Assembly: GCA_025934695.1 (NCBI GenBank)
Contig: JAICWS010000002.1
Span: 1,035,043-1,099,042, forward strand
Direction: 5' to 3'
Length of the DNA: 64,000 bases
From: Alphaproteobacteria bacterium
GTDB taxonomy: Bacteria > Pseudomonadota > Alphaproteobacteria > Micavibrionales > UBA2020
The translations under genes and the position numbers were made by a program. The notes under the pieces were generated by a model. The model was not told the origin of the DNA, did no database searches, and worked only from the letters and a program-made list of their open reading frames with translations. Below, piece by piece: positions 39,918 through 48,435 of the stretch (positions are counted from its first letter, which is position 1; every line of letters begins with the position of its first letter).

Positions 39918-40894
39918 TAGGCCCTTACGCCCATCTGGTCGCGGGTGAGCCAGAAGACTTCGCCTTCGGAATTTTCCGTGTCCATCCACAAAAAGGGCAG
40001 GTTGTCGTATTCGGCTTCCAGCCGCTCGCGTCCGTAGCCGATTTCGCAGATCAGGCGTCCCTCCGGCGTCAGGTGTTTGGGCGCCTCGGCCAGGATGCGG
40101 CGCACGATATCGAGACCGTCTTCATTCCCGTCGACGGCCAGCGCCATGCGCGGCTCGTACAGATATTCCTTGGGCATGTCCTGCATCAGCTCGGCGTCGA
40201 CATAGGGCGGATTGGTGATGATGAAATCGTACTTCTTGCCCTTGAGCGGCGCGAACACGTCGCCATGATAAAGGGTGATGCGGTCTTCCATGCCCGCTTG
40301 TTTTACGTTGATCTTCGCGACCTCGAGCGCGTCCTTCGACAGGTCGACGGCGTCGACCGTCGCGTTCGGGAACAGCATCGCCGCCAGGATGGCAAGGCAG
40401 CCCGAGCCCGTGCAGAGATCGAGCACGCTGCCGATCTCGCCCGGCTCCGCGATCAACGAGAAACCATCGTTGCCGATCACGTCGGTGAACAACAGGTCGG
40501 CGATATAGGAACGCGGGACGATCACGCGCTCGTCCACGTAAAAGGGCACGCCGCGCAGGTAGGTTTTCTTCAGGATATAGGCGAGCGGCTTGCGCGTGGT
40601 CACGCGCTGCTCGATGGTTTCCGCAAGAAGTTTTCGTTCGGCGGGCAGCAGCTTCGCGTCGTAATAGGGCTCCAGCTGCTCGATGGGCAGTTTCAAACTT
40701 TCCAGCACCAGGAACACCGCCTCGTCGAAAGGCGAAAAGGTCCCGTGCCCGAACGACAGGCCGGCGCGGGTGAATTTGCTGACCGCATAGCGAATGAAAT
40801 CGCGCGGCGTCGCGAGCTCGCGGATGGCCGTCGCTGGGTCGAGCTTGATGAGCGAGGCGGCGGCAGGTTTTGCTTTGGCGGGTTTCTTCTTCAT
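39917..40894 (-). CDS. prmB: 50S ribosomal protein L3 glutamine methyltransferase
   Basis: 325 residues. The SAM-binding motif I is VLDLCTGSGCLAIL (about 157-170), and the catalytic NPPYVDAE motif (228-235) is that of glutamine N5-methyltransferases. The N-terminal helical domain and the segment PLAYIL fit PrmB/HemK, and the length favours PrmB over PrmC. It methylates a Gln of ribosomal protein L3 during ribosome assembly. The extra Lys/Ala-rich start (KKKPAKAKPAAAS) is unusual but short. Single gene; an inverted repeat follows its stop directly. Confidence 0.9.
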   Translation of the reverse strand: MKKKPAKAKPAAASLIKLDPATAIRELATPRDFIRYAVSKFTRAGLSFGHGTFSPFDEAVFLVLESLKLPIEQLEPYYDAKLLPAERKLLAETIEQRVTTRKPLAYILKKTYLRGVPFYVDERVIVPRSYIADLLFTDVIGNDGFSLIAEPGEIGSVLDLCTGSGCLAILAAMLFPNATVDAVDLSKDALEVAKINVKQAGMEDRITLYHGDVFAPLKGKKYDFIITNPPYVDAELMQDMPKEYLYEPRMALAVDGNEDGLDIVRRILAEAPKHLTPEGRLICEIGYGRERLEAEYDNLPFLWMDTENSEGEVFWLTRDQMGVRA

Positions 40895-40994
40895 GGAGGC
40901 CGTTCCGGTGGCAATTATGTCATACTGTTCCCGCAGGCGGGCGAGTCTGCCTGTTTATACACAATATGGACAAGGAAAGATAGTTATCCGTCCG

Positions 40995-43127
40995 CTAAAC
41001 CATGTCTTCGATGCGGATCGGCAGGCGGCGGATGCGGCGCCCGGTGGCGTGAAAAACGGCGTTGGCGACCGCGGCATTGACGCCGACGATGCCGATTTCG
41101 CCGATGCCCTTGATGCCCATCGGGTTCACCGCATTGTCTTCCTCGGGCACGAGGAGGACGTCGATCTCGGGCGCATCCGCGTTTACGGGGATCAGGTAGT
41201 CGGCCAGGTTGTCGTTGGTATAGCGCGCGGCGCGCAGGTCGATCTCGGTCTTCTCGAACAGCGCCGCCGAAATGCCCCAGATCATGCCGCCCATATACTG
41301 GCTATAGGCCGTCAGCGGATTGATGATGGTGCCCGACGCGAAGGCGCTGACCATGCGCGGTGTGCGGATTTCGCCGGTGCGGCCATGCACGCGCACCTCG
41401 ATGAAATGCGCGCCGAATGCATAGGCGGTGCAGTCCTTGCGGCCGAAGCCGCGCGATATCGCCATCTGGCCGTGGTTGATTTTGTCCATCGCACTGTCGG
41501 GAAGGCCATTGGGCACATTGGCCGCGGTTTCCTCAATGACGCCCGTTTCGCCTTGCGCCCGCTTCGCGTTGACCTTGTCGCAGGCGGCGGCGACCGCATG
41601 GCAGATGCTGGCCGTGTGGCTCGATCCCGCGGCGAGGCTGGCGGCGGGCAGATCGGTATGGCCCAGTTCCACGCTGACGTTTTCGACCGGGAGCTTGAGC
41701 GCCTGCGCGGCCGTCATGGCGATGACGGTATAGGCGCCCGTGCCGAGGTCCTGGCCGGCGAGGCCAATGCTCGCCTTGTCGCCGTCGAGCCGCACGGTTG
41801 CGCCGCACGGCGCGATATTGGAAGGATAAGCCGCCGTCGCGCAGCCCCAGCCGATTTTCCAGTCGCCGTCGCGCATCGCGCCGGGGACGGGGTTGCGCTG
41901 CTTCCAGCCAAAGCGCTCCGCCGCCGCGTCGTAGCATTTCATGAGCGAACGGCTCGACCAGGGCAGGCCGTTGATGGGGTCTTTCGGCGCATCGTTGAGG
42001 CGGCGCAGCTCGACCGGGTCCATCTTCAAGGCATAGGCCAGCTCGTCCATCGCCGATTCAAGCGGGAACATATAGGGCGTATCGGGCGGCGCGCGCATGA
42101 AGCCTGGCGTGTTGCGGTCGGCATGGACGAGGTTGACCGCGGTCTCGACATTCGGGCAGGCGTAGATGCGCGCGGTGCTCTCCGTGCCCGAGACATTGTA
42201 TTGGGAGGGCCGCGAGGTCAGTTCCCATCCTTCGTGGATCAGCGCGGTCAGCCGCCCGTTCGCATCCGCACCGAGGCGCAGGCGATGGCGCGTCTCGGCC
42301 CGGTAAGTGGCGATGGTGAAGCCTTGGTCGCGCGTGGCGACAAGCTTGACCGGGCGCTTGAGGCGCCGGGCCGCGACCGCGATCCAGGCCGTGCGCGCGG
42401 TGGTGCCGCCCTTGCTGCCGAAAGCGCCGCCGGTAAAGCGCGAGACGACGGTGACCTTGGCCGGGTCGATTCCCAGCTGTTTCGCCACATTGTTTTTCAG
42501 CCCGTAGACGAACTGGCTCGGCTCGTAGATCGTCAGCTTATCGCCCTGCCAGAAACAGGTCGTGGTGAACAGCTCCATCGGGTTGTGATGCTGCGTCGGT
42601 GTTTCATAGCGCTGGTCGATCTTCACGGGCGCCGCGCCGAAGGCTTTTTCCGGGTCGCCTATTTTCGGATCTTCATGGTCGCCGGGCTCGCGTTTTTCTT
42701 CCTGCGCGCCCGGACTGCCGAAGGTGGCGGATGGCTTTTCCTCGTCATAGTCGACATGGACGCGGTTCGCGGCTTCGCGCGCGGCCTCATAGGTCTCTGC
42801 CACAACCACTGCGATGATCTGCCCGTCGTGCCAGATGCGGTCAGATTCAAGCGTGGTCGTGGGCTTGCCCTTGCTGGTTGGCGCGGGCGGCTTGGCGTCG
42901 CCGCCCACGTTCCAATGGGTCAGGATGTCGAGCACGCCGGGGACGGCTTTGGCCTCGTCGAGGTCGAAGGACTTCACTTTGCCGCGGGCGATGGCGCTCG
43001 TCACCAGGAAGGCCCAGACCGCGCCGGGTGCGGGCTCATCGGATGGGTAACGCGCAGCACCGGTGACTTTCGCCGGGCCATCGATGCGCGGCCTGGCCTT
43101 GCCGATAATGGATGTGTCGTCGGCCAT
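40995..43127 (-). CDS. paoC: aldehyde oxidoreductase, molybdenum-binding subunit (PaoC-like)
   Basis: 710 residues. The N-terminal half has the xanthine-oxidase a/b hammerhead fold (PRIDGPAKVTGAARY), followed by molybdopterin-binding segments (RFTGGAFGSKGG; GQDLGTGAYTVIAM; AAGSSHTASI). Near the C-terminus GIKGIGEIG contains the catalytic Glu of the family. Together with the two upstream genes it forms a three-subunit PaoABC-type enzyme. In E. coli this periplasmic enzyme oxidises aromatic and other aldehydes using a cytosine-dinucleotide molybdenum cofactor. It is the last gene of the operon, 2 bp after paoB. Confidence 0.92.
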   Translation of the reverse strand: MADDTSIIGKARPRIDGPAKVTGAARYPSDEPAPGAVWAFLVTSAIARGKVKSFDLDEAKAVPGVLDILTHWNVGGDAKPPAPTSKGKPTTTLESDRIWHDGQIIAVVVAETYEAAREAANRVHVDYDEEKPSATFGSPGAQEEKREPGDHEDPKIGDPEKAFGAAPVKIDQRYETPTQHHNPMELFTTTCFWQGDKLTIYEPSQFVYGLKNNVAKQLGIDPAKVTVVSRFTGGAFGSKGGTTARTAWIAVAARRLKRPVKLVATRDQGFTIATYRAETRHRLRLGADANGRLTALIHEGWELTSRPSQYNVSGTESTARIYACPNVETAVNLVHADRNTPGFMRAPPDTPYMFPLESAMDELAYALKMDPVELRRLNDAPKDPINGLPWSSRSLMKCYDAAAERFGWKQRNPVPGAMRDGDWKIGWGCATAAYPSNIAPCGATVRLDGDKASIGLAGQDLGTGAYTVIAMTAAQALKLPVENVSVELGHTDLPAASLAAGSSHTASICHAVAAACDKVNAKRAQGETGVIEETAANVPNGLPDSAMDKINHGQMAISRGFGRKDCTAYAFGAHFIEVRVHGRTGEIRTPRMVSAFASGTIINPLTAYSQYMGGMIWGISAALFEKTEIDLRAARYTNDNLADYLIPVNADAPEIDVLLVPEEDNAVNPMGIKGIGEIGIVGVNAAVANAVFHATGRRIRRLPIRIEDMV

Positions 43128-43129
43128 GC

Positions 43130-44113
43130 TTATACCTCCATCGCCGCCGCCTGCAGCAGAGCGCGGACCAGCGTGCGCTTGCCGAGTTCAGTCTTGAAGC
43201 CGTTGCCCTCGCGGGTGGTGGCGTCCGCGAAAGCGGCGTCGGCGGCGGATTGCGCCGCGGTTTCGTCGATGATTTTTCCGGTCAGCGCCTTCTCGGCTTC
43301 CTGCGCGCGCCAGGGGACCGTAGCGACGCCGCCGAGGCCGATGCGCGCCGCGCGTACACGGCGGTCCTTGTCAAGGTCGAGCGCGACGGCGGCGGAAGCC
43401 AGCGCGAAATCGTAAGCCTCGCGGTCGCGGATTTTCAGGTAGAGCGAGCGGCGCAGCCAGGGCGCGGCAGGAACGGTAAAACCGGTGATGAGATCGCCTG
43501 CCGAAAGGCTCGTTTCGATATGCGGCGTGGTTCCCGGCAGTCGATGCAACTCGCCGAAAGGCAGGCGGTGTTTTCCGGACGTGCCCAGGATTTCCACCTG
43601 CGCGTCGAGCGCGGCGAGCGCGACGGCAAAATCACCGGGGTAGGTGGCGATGCACTGGTCGCTGACGCCCAGCACGGCATGGCGGCGGTTGACGCCGTCC
43701 ATGGCGGCGCAGCCCGAGCCGGGGGCGCGCTTGTTGCAGGCTTTCCAGCTCGGGTCGCGGAAGTAGGTGCAGCGCGTGCGCTGGAGCACATTGCCGCCGA
43801 GGCTCGCCATGTTGCGGATCTGCGGGCTCGCCGCCTGCCGCAGGGACTGGGCAATGACAGGATAATCCCGGAGAATGGCGGGATGCTCCGCCGCTTCCGC
43901 CATCCGCACCAGCGCGCCCAGGCGCAGCGCATCCTTTCCCGCCTCGATTTCGCCGTATTGTTTGTCGAGACCGTTGATATCCACGACATGGGCGGGCTGC
44001 ATGACGTCTAGTTTCATCAGGTCGACGAGCGTCGTGCCGCCGGCCAGATATTGTCCGCCCGCTGCGACGGCGCTTGGCGCATCCCCGGCTTTGTCGTAGG
44101 CAAAACTGCGCAT
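43130..44113 (-). CDS. paoB: aldehyde oxidoreductase, FAD-binding subunit (PaoB-like)
   Basis: 327 residues. FAD-binding motifs are QYLAGGTTLVDLMKLDV and ASLGGNVLQRTRC. The cysteines in RCTYFRDPSWKACNKRAPGSGCAAMDG match the additional 4Fe-4S site reported for E. coli PaoB, which ordinary xanthine dehydrogenase FAD subunits lack. It transfers electrons from the Fe-S subunit to the acceptor. One base pair separates it from the paoA stop codon, so it is part of one operon. Confidence 0.92.
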   Translation of the reverse strand: MRSFAYDKAGDAPSAVAAGGQYLAGGTTLVDLMKLDVMQPAHVVDINGLDKQYGEIEAGKDALRLGALVRMAEAAEHPAILRDYPVIAQSLRQAASPQIRNMASLGGNVLQRTRCTYFRDPSWKACNKRAPGSGCAAMDGVNRRHAVLGVSDQCIATYPGDFAVALAALDAQVEILGTSGKHRLPFGELHRLPGTTPHIETSLSAGDLITGFTVPAAPWLRRSLYLKIRDREAYDFALASAAVALDLDKDRRVRAARIGLGGVATVPWRAQEAEKALTGKIIDETAAQSAADAAFADATTREGNGFKTELGKRTLVRALLQAAAMEV

Positions 44114-44114
44114 G

Positions 44115-44738
44115 TCAGCCCCTTTCCGTCGCGCCGCGCGCCTGCTTGATCGCGGCCACGATCTTCGGATAGGCGGCGCAGCGGCAGAGATTGCCGCTCA
44201 TGTACTCGCGGATATCGGCGTCGGTTTCGGCATGCTTTTCCTTGATGCATGCAACCGCCGACATGATCTGCCCCGGCGTGCAATAGCCGCACTGGAACGC
44301 GTCGTGATCGACAAAGGCCTGCTGCACCGGGTGAAGCTTTTTCCCCTCGGCGAGGCCCTCGATGGTCGCGACATCCTTGCCGTCCGCGGTGGCGGCGAGG
44401 GTCAGGCAGGATAGCACCCTGCGCCCGTTCACATGGACGGTGCAGGCCCCGCACTGCCCATGGTCGCAGCCTTTTTTTGAGCCGGTGAGCCCCGCATGCT
44501 CGCGCAGCGCGTCGAGCAGCGTCACGCGGCTGTCGAGCTTGAATGTATTGTCGCGACCGTTGATGCGCAGCCGCGTGGTGATCGTCGAGGGCGGACGTAC
44601 TGTCTCCGCCGCACGGGCATGCCGAAAGAAGCCGAAAAACCTGGCCCAGGCCCCCGCCGCCAGCAGGCCCATGCCGCCTTTCAGGAGCTTCCTGCGGGTG
44701 ATGCGCCAGCGGCGCAAGGGGGTGACAGTAAAAGTCAT
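44115..44738 (-). CDS. paoA: aldehyde oxidoreductase, 2Fe-2S subunit with Tat signal (PaoA-like)
   Basis: 207 residues. A twin-arginine signal, ITRRKLLKGGMGLLAAGAWA, at the N-terminus directs the folded complex to the periplasm. The ferredoxin-like domain has KKGCDHGQCGACTVHVNG...C, and the helical domain has CGYCTPGQIM and CRCAAYPKIV; together these bind two 2Fe-2S clusters. This is the electron-relay subunit. It follows mocA by 9 bp. The Tat signal is as in E. coli PaoA and implies cotransport of the other subunits. Confidence 0.93.
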   Translation of the reverse strand: MTFTVTPLRRWRITRRKLLKGGMGLLAAGAWARFFGFFRHARAAETVRPPSTITTRLRINGRDNTFKLDSRVTLLDALREHAGLTGSKKGCDHGQCGACTVHVNGRRVLSCLTLAATADGKDVATIEGLAEGKKLHPVQQAFVDHDAFQCGYCTPGQIMSAVACIKEKHAETDADIREYMSGNLCRCAAYPKIVAAIKQARGATERG

Positions 44739-44747
44739 ATGGGGTTC

Positions 44748-45383
44748 CTAAACGCGCCGCTCGCGCCTGTTTCGTTGCCCGGACTCGTCCCCGGCAACGA
44801 AAGCAGCCAATTTTTCCAGGTCTTCCTGACGGTCGACGTCGTCCAGCGAGAAAGGCGATTCGAGCGTCCCGTATTCGCTCGCTGACAGCGTCGCTTTGAG
44901 GCCGACAGGCCCGCGCAGCGTCAACAGCTTGCCAAAAAACCGCGCTGGTACGGCGGCGGGCGGGCCTTCCGCGTCGCCGTCTGCCGTCAGCATGCAGCAA
45001 TCGCGCTGCATGGCGTGGCGTCCCAGCATGCGCAGATGGTCGGGCAGGACGAAGGGCTGGTCGACGGGCAGGATCAGGACCATCGGCGCCGCGCGGTCCT
45101 GCGCGAGCACCGCTTCGGCGCCGGCGCGGATGGAGCTGCCCATGCCCTGCGGCCAGTCGCGGTTGAAAACCGACAGCGCGCCATCAAGAGAGCCCGCGAT
45201 CTTGTCGTGATGCGCGCCCGTCACGACCATGACGCGCGGCCCGCTGACCGTGCGCGCGGTGGCCAGCGCGCGGGACAGCAGCGTGCCGCCATCCCATTTC
45301 GCCAGGGCCTTCGGGCTGCCGAAGCGTTTGCTCGCCCCGGCGGCCAGAAGGATGCTCCAGCTTTTGGCGTCGATGCCCGTCAT
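44748..45383 (-). CDS. mocA: molybdenum cofactor cytidylyltransferase (MocA-like)
   Basis: 211 residues. The nucleotidyltransferase signature LLAAGASKRFGSPKAL is near the start, and VDQPFVLPDHLRML is the metal-binding region. MocA adds CMP to molybdopterin to make the cytosine-dinucleotide cofactor used by PaoABC-type enzymes; the related MobA makes the guanine form. The pairing with paoABC supports the MocA reading. I chose the ATG at 45383, which overlaps the xdhC stop (ATGA); the longer frame runs inside xdhC. Confidence 0.87.
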   Translation of the reverse strand: MTGIDAKSWSILLAAGASKRFGSPKALAKWDGGTLLSRALATARTVSGPRVMVVTGAHHDKIAGSLDGALSVFNRDWPQGMGSSIRAGAEAVLAQDRAAPMVLILPVDQPFVLPDHLRMLGRHAMQRDCCMLTADGDAEGPPAAVPARFFGKLLTLRGPVGLKATLSASEYGTLESPFSLDDVDRQEDLEKLAAFVAGDESGQRNRRERRV

Positions 45384-46321
45384 GCGGACCTCAGGAGCGA
45401 CTGCACCTGGGCGATGACGGACAGGGCAATGCATTCCGGCTCGCGGCCGCCGGTAAACAGCCCCGCGGGCGCGTGCACGCGGCTCTCCCAGTCGGGGTCG
45501 AGCGTGATGCCGCGCATCGACGCGAGATCGTCCTTCAGCTGCTCATAGCGCTTGCGGGGCCCGAGGCAGCCGATATATCCCAGCCGCTTGTCCGCGAGCT
45601 GCGCCATGATTTCCAGGTCGGCTTCGTAATTATGCGTCATCAGTACGACAGCGTTGCGCATGCCCTCGGGGATCTGCCGCGGAAGTTCGTTTACCTGAAA
45701 AACTTCGGCGCGATAGGGGGTGCAAGTTACGGGGAGCACCACGTCGGTGCGATAGTCAAGGAAGCGCAACTGCCAGCCGAGCGGCGGCACCATTTCCGCG
45801 AAAGGATGCGCATCAACGCCACAGCCGACGACATGAAGTCCGACCGGCTGCACCCAGGGATCAAAGAACAGGTTGTCGTTGGCGCTGGCCGGATGGCCGC
45901 AGAACCTGCGTTCGGCCATGCTCTCGCCGCGCAGGGAGACGGCGACGCCCGCCGCCTTGCGATCGGCGCCGTAGGGGAGGTACAGCTCCATCTCGCTCGT
46001 TTGCGCGGGCAGCCGTTCGAACAGGATGCGGATTTTGCCGGCGCAGCCGGTCTGATAGCCCATCAGCCGGTCGCCTTCCGCCATGGTGCTGAAGCTTTCG
46101 ATGAAGGGCATGGCGTCCCAGTTGTCGCGCGCCAGCCGCTCGATATCGCCCTCAAGGCAGCCGCCGCTCAAGACTCCGCAGGAGCCGCCGTCGCGCGCCA
46201 CGATCTTCTTCGCGCCGATCGAACGATAGCCGGAATGCTCCTTGGCAACGATCGTGCAAAGCGCCAGCGGCTCGCCGCCGCGGCGTTTCCAGAATTCCTG
46301 CAGTTGGATAATGCTGCGCAT
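45380..46321 (-). CDS. xdhC: XdhC/PaoD family molybdenum-cofactor insertion protein
   Basis: 313 residues. The N-terminal XdhC/CoxI part has CTIVAKEHSGYRSIGAKKIVARDGGSCGVLSGGCLE, and the C-terminal Rossmann part has LHVVGCGVDAHPF and VLMTHNYEADLEIMAQL. These proteins bind the mature cofactor, mediate its sulfuration and insert it into xanthine dehydrogenase-type enzymes; PaoD does this for PaoABC. It is the first gene of the operon. The ATG at 46321 has GAAGGA in front; a start at 46420 would add 33 residues that do not look like the family. Confidence 0.88.
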   Translation of the reverse strand: MRSIIQLQEFWKRRGGEPLALCTIVAKEHSGYRSIGAKKIVARDGGSCGVLSGGCLEGDIERLARDNWDAMPFIESFSTMAEGDRLMGYQTGCAGKIRILFERLPAQTSEMELYLPYGADRKAAGVAVSLRGESMAERRFCGHPASANDNLFFDPWVQPVGLHVVGCGVDAHPFAEMVPPLGWQLRFLDYRTDVVLPVTCTPYRAEVFQVNELPRQIPEGMRNAVVLMTHNYEADLEIMAQLADKRLGYIGCLGPRKRYEQLKDDLASMRGITLDPDWESRVHAPAGLFTGGREPECIALSVIAQVQSLLRSA

Positions 46322-46534
46322 AGAAAATCCTTCGCCGTTCCTGGAAGCGGCGGCGATCCAACTATTTTTTTTGGGATTGGTTCCGGGGACCGTTGGGCGG
46401 GGGAACCGCAGTGGTTTCATCCTTTTGGCGGCTTATTGAATAGGTCTTGCAGGAGGCGCATTCGCCCCCTCTCCCGCAACAGCGCTTCCCGTTGGGGAAA
46501 TGCGGGAATTCATATGGCTCCAAATGAGAATTCT
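46322..46534. other. long leader region of the xdhC-pao operon
   Basis: About 210 bases between the promoter and the xdhC start without a supported gene. It contains a hairpin (TCCCGC...GCGGGA near 46470-46508). A role as a control region, for example sensing the molybdenum cofactor, is conceivable, but I see no match to the known Moco riboswitch. Confidence 0.35.
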
Positions 46535-46563
46535 ATGATATCCCGGATCATGAATTACGTCAA
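46535..46563 (-). promoter_or_regulatory. sigma-70 promoter of the xdhC-pao operon (TTGACG-N17-TATCAT)
   Basis: TTGACG at 46563-46558 and TATCAT at 46540-46535 on the minus strand, 17 bp apart. It is the only good promoter upstream of the five-gene operon. Confidence 0.7.
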
Positions 46564-46632
46564 ATATTGGTGATTGGAAGGGGCAGCAGAAAAGCGCGCA
46601 TCGGTCGCGATAGGGAATAACCGGCGCGGAAG

Positions 46633-46872
46633 TTAATCGCCGACTGATTTCTCAATCTGGATTCGCCGGTCCAACAATTCGCTGAACGCGCGAAATTCAG
46701 GGTCTTTTAAGATCGCCTCGCGATTCTCGACCAGCCTTTTAAACTCTAAAAAACAGATGTTTTGCTCGAAGCGGTTCCCCATTTCGTCAAGGAGCCGGCC
46801 TTGCTCGATCTCTTCGATCAGGCGCTTGCCTGCTTCCAGGAGCGCCTCCAATCTTTCTTCTGCATCGTCCAT
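46633..46872 (-). CDS. uncharacterised small helical protein (79 aa)
   Basis: 79 residues, strongly acidic and helical (DDAEERLEALLEAGKRLIEEIEQGRLLDEMG), possibly coiled coil, with one Cys. No family is known. The ribosome site is marginal (GGAGA touching the ATG). It is divergent from the cyclase gene. Confidence 0.5.
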   Translation of the reverse strand: MDDAEERLEALLEAGKRLIEEIEQGRLLDEMGNRFEQNICFLEFKRLVENREAILKDPEFRAFSELLDRRIQIEKSVGD

Positions 46873-47034
46873 TCTCCGCTAACGCCAGGAGGAAACGAAA
46901 GTTTCTTGCCGCCCATATAACCCGCCCGACATAGCGGATATATGGTAAGCTCTCCGGCACCGGCGAGCGCGGCATGCTTTATTCATTAAGAATTAAATGC
47001 GAAGATTCAGCAGCTTTCTTGGGCGGAGGAGAGA

Positions 47035-48435
47035 TTGTCGGACACGAACGCACAAAATAACGGCGCCACCGCCGACCAGCTGCCGCTCACCGCCAGCGAA
47101 CTGCAGGTCATCGACCAGTTCCGCCGCCAGAAAAGCACCGCGGTCCTGACCATCCTGTTCACCGACATCAAGGGCTTCACCCGGATGACCGAGGAGCATG
47201 GCGAAGCCTATTCGAACAAGATCCGCAAGCATCACGATGATATCGTCGTGCCCGTCCTCGAGCGCGACGGCGGCGGGCGCGTCATCAAGCATATCGGCGA
47301 TTCCGTTATGGCGGTGTTTTCCGAACCGTCGACCGCGGTCGCGCGCTCGCTCGAGGTGCAGGAAAAGCTTGCGGCTTTCAACGCCGCGCATCCCGAGCTC
47401 GACAAGATCAGCGTGCGCATGGGCCTGCACTGCGGGCAGGTGACGACCGAGGACGACGTGAACGCCGATGTCTTCGGCCGCCACGTCAACCGCGCGGCGC
47501 GCGTGGAATCGCTGGCCGACGGCGGGCAGGTGCTGGTCACCTACACGGTTTTCGACAGCGCGCACGGCTGGCTCAATGCCAAGTCCGACATGCCGGTTGC
47601 GTGGCAAAAACACGGCCGCTACGCGTTGAAAGGCATCCCCGAGCCGGTCGAGATTTACGAAGCCTATAACCCGAAGCTGACGCAGCCCAAGGCGCCGCCG
47701 GGCGGGTTGAAGGCGGGCGGAATTTCGTCGAAGAAACTGGCGGGCGCGGCGCTGGGGCTGATCCTGATCGCCGTGGCGGCCACCTACGCGCTGATCCGCA
47801 TCGCCGGCAGCACGCCCGAGGTCAGCGTGATCGATTACGATTCAGACTGGGCGAAACTGTGGGACGGCTCGCCCTTTACCGTCGGCGGCGAACCCAAGCA
47901 GCATATCCGCCCGGTGCTGACGCCCCTGAAAGCGGGGCATTATATGCTGTGGGCGGACCGCAGCCCGATCGTGCGCTTCTTCGCGCCCTTCGACGTGAAG
48001 CCCGGCAAGAACCTGATCGAGATGCGGTTCGACCGCGACGAGCTGCCGGGCATGGAGCGCCGCGTCGAATACGATCCGAAAGGCCCGAACGAGGTGAAGG
48101 AAAGCGACGATGCGACCTATACCACCTATGACGCGGATATGAACCCGCATGAGCGCAAGGCGCATATCGACATGGACCTCAAGGCCGCGCTCGACCCGCA
48201 GGACGCGAAGAAGGTCGATTTCACCGCGAGCTGGACGATCCTCCTCGACGGCAAGCCCATCAGCCAGGACAGCCTGACCGACCACAACATGCTCAACGAT
48301 GGCGAGGGGCACAGGCTGGCGCCGAAAATCCTGTGGAGCGACGACTTCCACTATTACTACATCTCCTATTACACCAGCGCCGGCGCCTTCGATGTCACCA
48401 TCGAGGCGAATTTCGCGGATTATAAGAATAGGTGA
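47035..48435 (+). CDS. class III adenylate cyclase with C-terminal periplasmic domain
   Basis: 466 residues. The N-terminal cyclase domain has metal-binding Asp44 (LFTDIKGF) and Asp89 (HIGDSVMAVF), and transition-state residues Asn151 and Arg155 (GRHVNRAAR). Lys85 and Asp144 at the purine-selecting positions favour ATP over GTP. A single transmembrane helix (about 234-256) follows, then a roughly 200-residue domain that should be periplasmic. Most membrane cyclases have the sensor before the catalytic domain, so this order is unusual. It starts with TTG after GGAGGAG. The next gene overlaps its stop. It may transmit a periplasmic signal into cAMP synthesis. Confidence 0.9.
   Translation: MSDTNAQNNGATADQLPLTASELQVIDQFRRQKSTAVLTILFTDIKGFTRMTEEHGEAYSNKIRKHHDDIVVPVLERDGGGRVIKHIGDSVMAVFSEPSTAVARSLEVQEKLAAFNAAHPELDKISVRMGLHCGQVTTEDDVNADVFGRHVNRAARVESLADGGQVLVTYTVFDSAHGWLNAKSDMPVAWQKHGRYALKGIPEPVEIYEAYNPKLTQPKAPPGGLKAGGISSKKLAGAALGLILIAVAATYALIRIAGSTPEVSVIDYDSDWAKLWDGSPFTVGGEPKQHIRPVLTPLKAGHYMLWADRSPIVRFFAPFDVKPGKNLIEMRFDRDELPGMERRVEYDPKGPNEVKESDDATYTTYDADMNPHERKAHIDMDLKAALDPQDAKKVDFTASWTILLDGKPISQDSLTDHNMLNDGEGHRLAPKILWSDDFHYYYISYYTSAGAFDVTIEANFADYKNR

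Noticed and set aside
40794-43415. 873-codon plus-strand frame
   Set aside because: It is complementary to paoC; high GC leaves such antisense frames open.
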